Shown here piece after piece: positions 57,907-64,000 of a stretch of DNA of 64,000 nt. The notes below the pieces were generated by a model. That model was given only the letters and a program-made list of their open reading frames with translations, had not been told where the DNA came from and ran no database searches. Positions within the stretch are counted from its first letter, which is position 1, and each line of letters starts with the position of its first letter. Source of the DNA: Setomelanomma holmii (lineage: Eukaryota; Ascomycota; Dothideomycetes; Pleosporales; Phaeosphaeriaceae); NCBI GenBank assembly GCA_010015745.1, contig ML978165.1, positions 124,001 through 188,000 on the forward strand, written 5' to 3'. The translations under genes were made by a program, and so were the position numbers.

Positions 57907-59546
57907 ATGGGTTACACCACTATATGGCGGAAGCTGTCACCCGCGCAGCTGAATATCGCTATCCAGATTTTCTCCTTGATCGCAATCTTCTTCGAAGGAT
58001 ACGATCAAGGAGTCATGGGCGGCGTCAACAGCGCCCCTCGATATGTTCAAGAAGTGGGCATTGGTACCCCTGACGGGCGCATCACCGACACACTACACGA
58101 AGGCGGTATTGTGTCGATTTACTACCTTGGTTGTATTGTTGGCTGCTTTGTAGGAGGTTGGCTAGCTGACCGTATCGGTCGCATCAACGGGTGAGTACTC
58201 TAGCACGAACTGCTCAATGACAAATGACTTACAATACACCACTTAGCCTGTGGATCGGTGCTGTTTTTGCTCTGGTTGGAGGTGCTCTCCAAGCAGCTAC
58301 ACAATCATCGGATTTCATCCTTGTTGCTCGAGTTGTCACAGGTCTTGGAACTGGTGCTCTGACCGGCATTACTCCTGTGCTTGTTTCTGAGACTTCTTCG
58401 GCCGACCATCGAGGCGGATATCTTGGATATGTCTTCATAGCGAACTATCTCGGCATCTCTATCGCTTACTGGCTCTCGTTCGGTCTTGCGTTCATCAACA
58501 ACGGCTATTCAGATGTTCGGTGGCGTTTCCTCCTCGCCTTCCAGTGTTTTCCAGCCCTCCTCCTACTGGTTGGTGTGAAGGCACTGCCCGATTCCCCGCG
58601 ATACCTTGCATCCGTCGGCCGACATGACGATGCGCGCGAAGTCCTCACTCATATCCGCGGCGAGTACACCCCGGAAGTAGAGCAAGAGTTCCTCGAAATT
58701 GTCGCCGTGGCCAAGGATAGCAAACCCAGCTCTCCTATCGAGTTTGCTAAAATCCTCGTGGGAAGAGGTGGCAAGCCTGGCACCCACTTGAGCCGCCGCG
58801 CGTGGCTCTGCTTAGCCCTGCAAATTATGGCTTCCTGGACTGGCATAACAGCTGTCACGGCATACAGTCCTACCCTACTGCGCGCCGCTGGCTACTCCAC
58901 CTTGACACAGAACGGCTTGGCTGGTGGATTGAACACGGTCGGTATCATCGGCACAATCATCTCAGCCAATATCGTTGATCGCCTTGGCCGCCGTACCTGT
59001 CTAATGCTGGGCTCATTTGGACTCTTCGCTGTCAATTTGATTGCAGGATCTGTTTACGAAGCATCTCGGTCCCAGCCTCAGAATGCGTCCAAGTTCGCGC
59101 CCGCCGCTGTTGCAATGCTGTTCTTGTTCAATCTTACCTATGCGGCAACCTGGGGTACTGTTGCATTCTTGATCCCGACCGAGATCTGGAGCTCGAACAT
59201 GCGCGCTCAAGGCAACGGATTTGGTATTACCGGCTGGGCTCTGGGTGTTGGTATGACGGTCTTGGTCAACCCCATCATGTTCGGACAGCTCGAAAATCGG
59301 ACGTATTTCCTCTTTGCCGGCCTCAACCTGCTCTGGATTCCCGTTGTGTACCTCTTCTTTCCGGAAACAGCCGGTCGATCACTTGAGCACATTGAGGCTC
59401 TCTTCTCTACCGCCAGTCCCTTCAACTGGAACATGGAGCGTGCATATCGCGATCAAGGTGAGCTGCTGGACAGAAAGGATGTACCAGACGCGGAGGACTC
59501 CCCTTATCATGACAAAGATAGGTCTGTCGGCATTGAGTCCGTCTGA
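57907..59546 (+). CDS. MFS sugar transporter
   Basis: Exons 57907-58190 and 58247-59546 (56-bp intron, GTGAGT donor) give 527 aa with 12 predicted membrane helices. Sugar-porter signatures are present: GYDQGVMGGV in helix 1, GGWLADRIGRINGLWIGA between helices 2 and 3 (formed across the intron), LPDSPRYLASVGR after helix 6, SANIVDRLGRR before helix 8, PTEIWSSNMRAQG in the second half, and PETAGRSLEHIEALF after helix 12. Proton-coupled or facilitated uptake of a mono- or disaccharide into the cell is the family role. It shares an upstream region with the anhydrosugar kinase, which suggests it imports that kinase's substrate. Substrate cannot be read from sequence. Confidence 0.92.
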
Positions 59547-60361
59547 ATGACTCCCGCTTGGACGTCATACGGAATGCGCGACCAGAGCAAACTCCAGAGC
59601 CGCTGGATTGGTATCGTGTAAGAGGTTCATTGCTATTACCTGCGAGCACGTGTACATAGGCGCCTGGGCGTAGAACATATTGGAACGGATGTATCATAAT
59701 TTTGAGATCATCATTTGTATCGTTGAAGAACGTCGCATTGCTTATTTCCGCAGAGATTGGTGGTGTGAAGAATGCTTTGTCAGTGCGCCGAAATGACCTC
59801 GGATCATGTCCGTCCGTGCACGCTAAACTTAGTTGAGCACTCACTCTTGCCTTAAAAGTTACCTGCTGTGTGACTCTCTCGAAAGACAGTACCAACCTAC
59901 TAACTGAGAGTTTCTTAAGCTTAGGAACCGTCTCGGCTAACTATCGCTGATGTCTACATCCTCTATCCCCCGTTCGTGTTCTTGAGCTGCGCTCTAAACG
60001 CCATCGAGCGAAACGTCCTTTTCGATGCCAACGGACAGGCAAGGCACGAAGAAATTCTTACGAGCAAGCAGAGCTTGTATGTATAATGCCTTCCTATCAT
60101 CTTTCGAGCTTGCGACTACTTTCGAGCTCCATTTCCGCGTATCTGTCTTTGCTATAGTGAAGCATCACGGAAAACCGGTGCGCAGCAGAGAGCGCGCGAA
60201 ACTTGTGCAGTGTGGCACCAGCCGTGCTTCCTACCTTCGCGGCGTGTACCGTGTTACCCCTTTGGCACACTTTCATCAAATCCTTCCGTCGCTGCTACTG
60301 TTCGTGCCGTATGGCTTCAGCATATCCTACTCGAACCTCCATCCGTCGAACATTTACTAAG
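59547..60361. other. Intergenic, regulator 5' region
   Basis: About 800 bp. It must contain the promoter and probably the first exon of the Zn(II)2Cys6 gene. Candidate ATGs at 60025 and 60302 do not join the finger exon in a clear phase. Confidence 0.4.
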
Positions 60362-62545
60362 CTTGCGAACAAGGCGACTTTTGTCACAAGCGTAGCATCA
60401 AGTGCCGACCAAGTGCCACGGATCAGCGCAATTGCCAGAACTGCTATGATTTTGATGTGTCATGCACATATGATCGCCCACAGAGGCGTGGACGGGCCAC
60501 TTTTGTTTCCAAATCTTTCGAAGGGAGTACTACGTCCACAGCACTCAGTACTCAAGACACGCAGCAGCAGCGGCACGATCTCCACCCTGGTCAGTATCTT
60601 CAATCCGGCCAAGGTCGACTACGACCTGCAACGCAGGTCCCCAACGCGGAAGCCACAGTGAGTGCGACTGGCAGCAGCGTTAGTCCAGTGCCAAGGAGAC
60701 CTGGGCTGCGCTATGCGGCATCAAGAGCGCACAAATCGAGGCTGCAAGATTTTAAGGGAGAAAAAGGACCCGAGGCAGCATGGCAGGCATTTGCAGCGGC
60801 GAGCATTGAGACTATCGAGCATCTGGTCGACGTGTACCTGCAAGTTGTTCATCCAATGTAAGTGGGAAGGCTTGCATGCCTTTATGAGAGGAGTGTACCC
60901 TTTCTGTCTTCTGCTCACATAGAGTGCAAGTCCTGTCTGAAACCGTCTTCCGTCCCCTTCCTTAAAATCCATACTGACTCTGGGACCTCCTAGATTTCCT
61001 CTTTTCCATCAGTATACGCTGCTACAGAAAGTACGTGACCACGAACACCTTCGAGACCGCGGCTTCTTCACCTCGCTGATGGCAGCGTGCGCTCTGGCAT
61101 CAGCGCGAGGACGAGATGGGGCTCTATATGGCTCGAATGTGGACGCGGTCCATGCAGATACCGTACCTTCAGAGACGTTCTTCGCAGCAGCTGAAGACAC
61201 CCTGCCCAAGGATTTCATCGCTGCTCGGGATTTCAACTACCTAAGAGCCTGCGCGCTCCTGGCCATTACCAGTATTCAGTACGGAGACATCGAGGCCATG
61301 CAGCTATACCTCGGCCATTATTTCACACTAGCCGGAATACACAAGTTTCATGATGAAACATGTTGGCCGAAGGGCATAACGAACATCGAGGTAGAGGAGA
61401 GGCGTCGTCTGGTAAGTCTCTTTGAGACAGTAGGCTATATGGAGTGCTGAGTCGGGTCGCAGTATTGGTCAACGTACACTCTTGACATCTATTCTTCCTT
61501 AGTATGGAACGGCAGCATCCACGCTCATGGCGCCAACGCTCGAGTACGTTACCCGACCGAAGTAGAAGATGAATTCATCACACCGTTGGCCACGTTGCCT
61601 TCTCCACAGCCTGCCAGCTCATGGTTGCGCGGGTGGAATTTCACCACAGACTTATACTTGACACTCGAACAAGCCACCAACAGGCTGCGCGCGCGATATG
61701 ACCGTATCGATGACCGCATCGATGTTGCCGCCGTCTTTGGCATGTCGACTCTCCCCTCCGCCACAGTGCTCGCATCTATAAATGCGCAGTACGATACTCT
61801 GCCGACACACTTTAAGACGTTTGCATCTCCGACAGGTGATCGCGGCCGCGATATCTACGGCTTCCAAGCGGCAAACATCCAAGCTACGATATTGCTCCTG
61901 CGCATGGTCTTTCTTTGTGCGGATGATGATCGTCGAGTGTCGCCAGATGTGCAGCTCAAGTGCAACGTCGCGGCCGAGCTTCTCGCCGTCTTCCAAACGA
62001 TTCCCACCGCCTACCTGTGCGGTATCTCGACACCTTTGATCTACCATCTCGCAGGCATTGGCACGATCCTTGGCTCCGTCATGGAGAGCCCGCTCTCCGA
62101 AGCTGGGTATCAGCAGGTTCGAGGCATGTTGCTCTCGATTGCAGATCTACTTGAGCGTCTCGAAAGTGGCTTGTCCCGCGCAGCCGACATCAGTAAGGGA
62201 CTACGGACGCAGGTGGAGCGAATAGATGAGTACATGCGCGATCAGTGCCGGCCGGTCACCAGAGCTCAAGAACAGCCGCATGATGCGAATGCAGCAGGTC
62301 CATCCGGATCACGCCAGCATGTACAAATGGCACCCGATGACGTTGGAGGTATCGAGCAGAATGATGTCACTTACGCTGCAGGCAGCACACAAGTACCTGG
62401 ACCAGCCGGGGCAGGCATGCAGGGACAAGGAGAGTTCCTCAACGAATGGATGGGCGAGCTCCAGCTCCCACCCGAGTTGCTTGAGGACTGGCCTTGGCCG
62501 TTCAATCTGCAGCCAGACAGCTGGTCGTTTCTGGGGTCCGGGTAG
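60362..62545 (+). CDS. Zn(II)2Cys6 transcription factor, 5' end unresolved
   Basis: Exons 60362-60857, 60994-61411 and 61463-62545; introns 136 and 51 bp. The visible part is ~665 aa. The zinc cluster reads ACEQGDFCHKRSIKC, then CQNCYDFDVSC and TYDRPQRRGR. The usual first pair is C-x2-C; here the position before DFC is Gly, and the nearest Cys gives C-x5-C. The middle matches the fungal-specific regulatory domain (FPLFHQYTLLQKVRDHEHLR, SLMAACALASARGRDGAL, EVEERRRL joined to YWSTYTLDIYSSLVWNG, VRYPTEV). The C-terminus is acidic and aromatic (ELLEDWPWPFNLQPDSW), as in activation domains. A stop lies directly before the finger in frame, so a start exon must lie upstream. Position suggests control of the kinase-transporter pair. 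Confidence 0.85.
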
Positions 62546-62799
62546 TACATTACCGAATCTTGCCTCTTTGGTAAGGTACACATACATATATAATGATCTA
62601 CACTTCTTGGGGAATTATTTAATTGGGAAGGCATATACGCACGTGTGGAGAGGCCTGTGCCAGCTGTGTAATTTTTGCCACTAGATCGCATCGTTGGCTA
62701 GAGAAAGTTTGTGATTTCGCAGCCACTTGACTATTCATCACGTTAAGTGCATTTTCTTGTCTCCATTTCAAACTCCTGCTCGTCAACTTCTCAGCCCGG

Positions 62800-63657
62800 T
62801 CAAACGAAGCCAATAAGTCTCTGTCCACTCAAGAAACCTCCTACGTTCCTCTGAACGGCCTCAAATCTTACCGCACCGCACGACTCGCTCTCGAGATGAT
62901 TGGACAGCGGTGCTAGAGCGCGAAACTCTCTGCCACATGCCCTGCCGGGACAGTGATATACTTTCTCCTTATGTGCAGGCGAATTGACGTGGTTGCTCAA
63001 ACTCTTAAGCTCCCTGAACCCTTTGTGGCATATGTAGCATTCATAAAGACCACTATTGCGATTCCATGAAGCCGATATCGCTGTCGTGCTGGAGATAGTG
63101 TCGTGGAACGTGAGTAATTTCTTGGTGATGAGGTGGTTCGGATCGCGCCGGCGTACTTCTGTGAGAATTGTGTCGCGATTGAGTGACCGGGCATTCGGGC
63201 ATGCGCCAGTTTCAAGGTGATGTGTTACCCCCGTAGCGGTCGTGAAGCCACGTTTACAGAAAGGGCAAGAGTTGTCGTTGCTTCGGTGGACGTTGCCATT
63301 CAAATGCTACATCCTGTCAGTGTGGCGTCTGCCGTCGAGTCAGCCGGCGCCTACCGCTCTCATGTTGTTCTCGCTTTCGAACCCTCGCTCGCATTCACTG
63401 CACCAGTGCTTTCTCCAGTGGCTGTTCTGATGTATATGTCGCTTGGCCTCCGCAAGTGTCTCATAGGTGTTGTTACAACCCTCGCAGTCGAATCTCGGTC
63501 GCCAATGGTCGAACTTGTCCATATGAATAGCGGCTGATTCCGATGTCCAGAATTCAGCAGTGCAGGTTTCGCATTCCCAATGACCGACAACGTCCATACG
63601 CTGCTTTGCGGCGTGCCAGTTCACGAAAGCTCGATCGCATATTTCGCAGTCGACCAT
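62800..63657 (-). CDS. Multi-C2H2 zinc-finger protein
   Basis: Exons 63657-63355 and 63306-62800 (48-bp GTAGGC intron, phase 0) give 269 aa. It starts MVDCEICDRAFVNWHAAKQR. At least six C2H2-type units are visible: CEICDRAF, CETCTAEFWTSESAAIHM, CEGCNNTYETLAEAKRHIHQ, CSECERGFESENNMRAHL (finished across the intron), CPFCKRGFTTATGVTHHLE, CYICHKGFRELKSLSNHV, and a CPGRACGREF unit with C-x4-C. Fingers with long H-x4-6-H spacing and little linker conservation are common in fungal proteins binding RNA or DNA. It is not closely related to the four tandem C2H2 copies at 24-30 kb. I do not know its role. Confidence 0.8.
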
Positions 63658-64000
63658 TGTAAGAACAATGGATGTCTACAGCAGATTTGAGCGGGCTTGA
63701 GGTGGCTGCGCGGCGGATGTAGGCAGCAGGACGCGATATCTGTGTGCTTACGTGATTGCTCGTATCCCTTCGGCAGGGCGGTGGCAGAGATTGGAGACGT
63801 GACAAGTCGAGCGCGAGATTTACCCGCGACTGCGTACATGTTGTGGGATGCTGGTGACTACTGTGTAACATCTGGGAGTAAAGCTTCTGTGGTAAGTGAC
63901 GCGCGCATCGCACGCGAAATGACGAGACCTTGTTTCTTGTGAGATAGGCATCACTGAGTAGGAAGGTACTATGATGGTGGTCCAAGGCGATAGCACAGCA
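63658..64000. other. Window end, upstream of C2H2 gene
   Basis: About 340 bp to the edge. A minus-strand frame here runs beyond nothing recognisable. No feature supported. Confidence 0.35.

Overview
The window looks like nuclear DNA of a filamentous ascomycete (Pezizomycotina, most likely a dothideomycete). Genes carry short spliceosomal introns, mostly 48-60 bp, with GTRNGT donors and CTAAC/CTGAC branch sites. Gene families include HET, DUF6594, Zn(II)2Cys6, berberine-bridge-type oxidoreductases and long disordered fungal proteins. No tRNA, rRNA or CRISPR was seen. Gene models were built by hand from reading frames plus splice signals and have not been checked against transcripts.

Left part (1-22.5 kb) is mostly housekeeping. 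An F-BAR/SH3 cytokinesis-type protein (-) lies across a shared upstream region from the CCR4-NOT scaffold NOT1 (+). A frame-damaged GGCT/AIG2-like gene and four small uncharacterised proteins follow. RNA polymerase III subunit Rpc31 (-) and an Hsm3/S5b-like proteasome chaperone (+) are divergent.

Middle part (22.5-36.4 kb) is an accessory, decaying island. It holds four tandem minus-strand C2H2 paralogues of one unusual design: a conserved N-terminal motif, a phase-2 intron inside finger 1, no clear ATG, and an inverted repeat upstream of each. Around them lie a truncated HET-domain gene, a minisatellite, a berberine-bridge oxidoreductase pseudogene with several stops and a frameshift, a retropepsin-like gene, and a broken DUF6594 gene.

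Right-middle part (36.4-53.8 kb) returns to conserved genes: pantothenate kinase, a zinc-ribbon protein, a TRF/Taz1/Tbf1-type telomere-repeat-binding protein, a GDT1 ion transporter, and a CTD-kinase-type cyclin with an in-frame 3' extension. Then come a mutated Tc1/mariner relic, an HGG/GDSAG alpha/beta hydrolase, a protein with a (GAA)n-encoded polyglutamate tract, and a Chz1 histone chaperone.

Right end (55.5-62.6 kb) looks like a small catabolic cluster. An AnmK/levoglucosan-kinase family sugar kinase (-) is divergent from an MFS sugar transporter (+), with a Zn(II)2Cys6 regulator downstream. I infer anhydrosugar (for example levoglucosan) use. A separate C2H2 protein closes the window.
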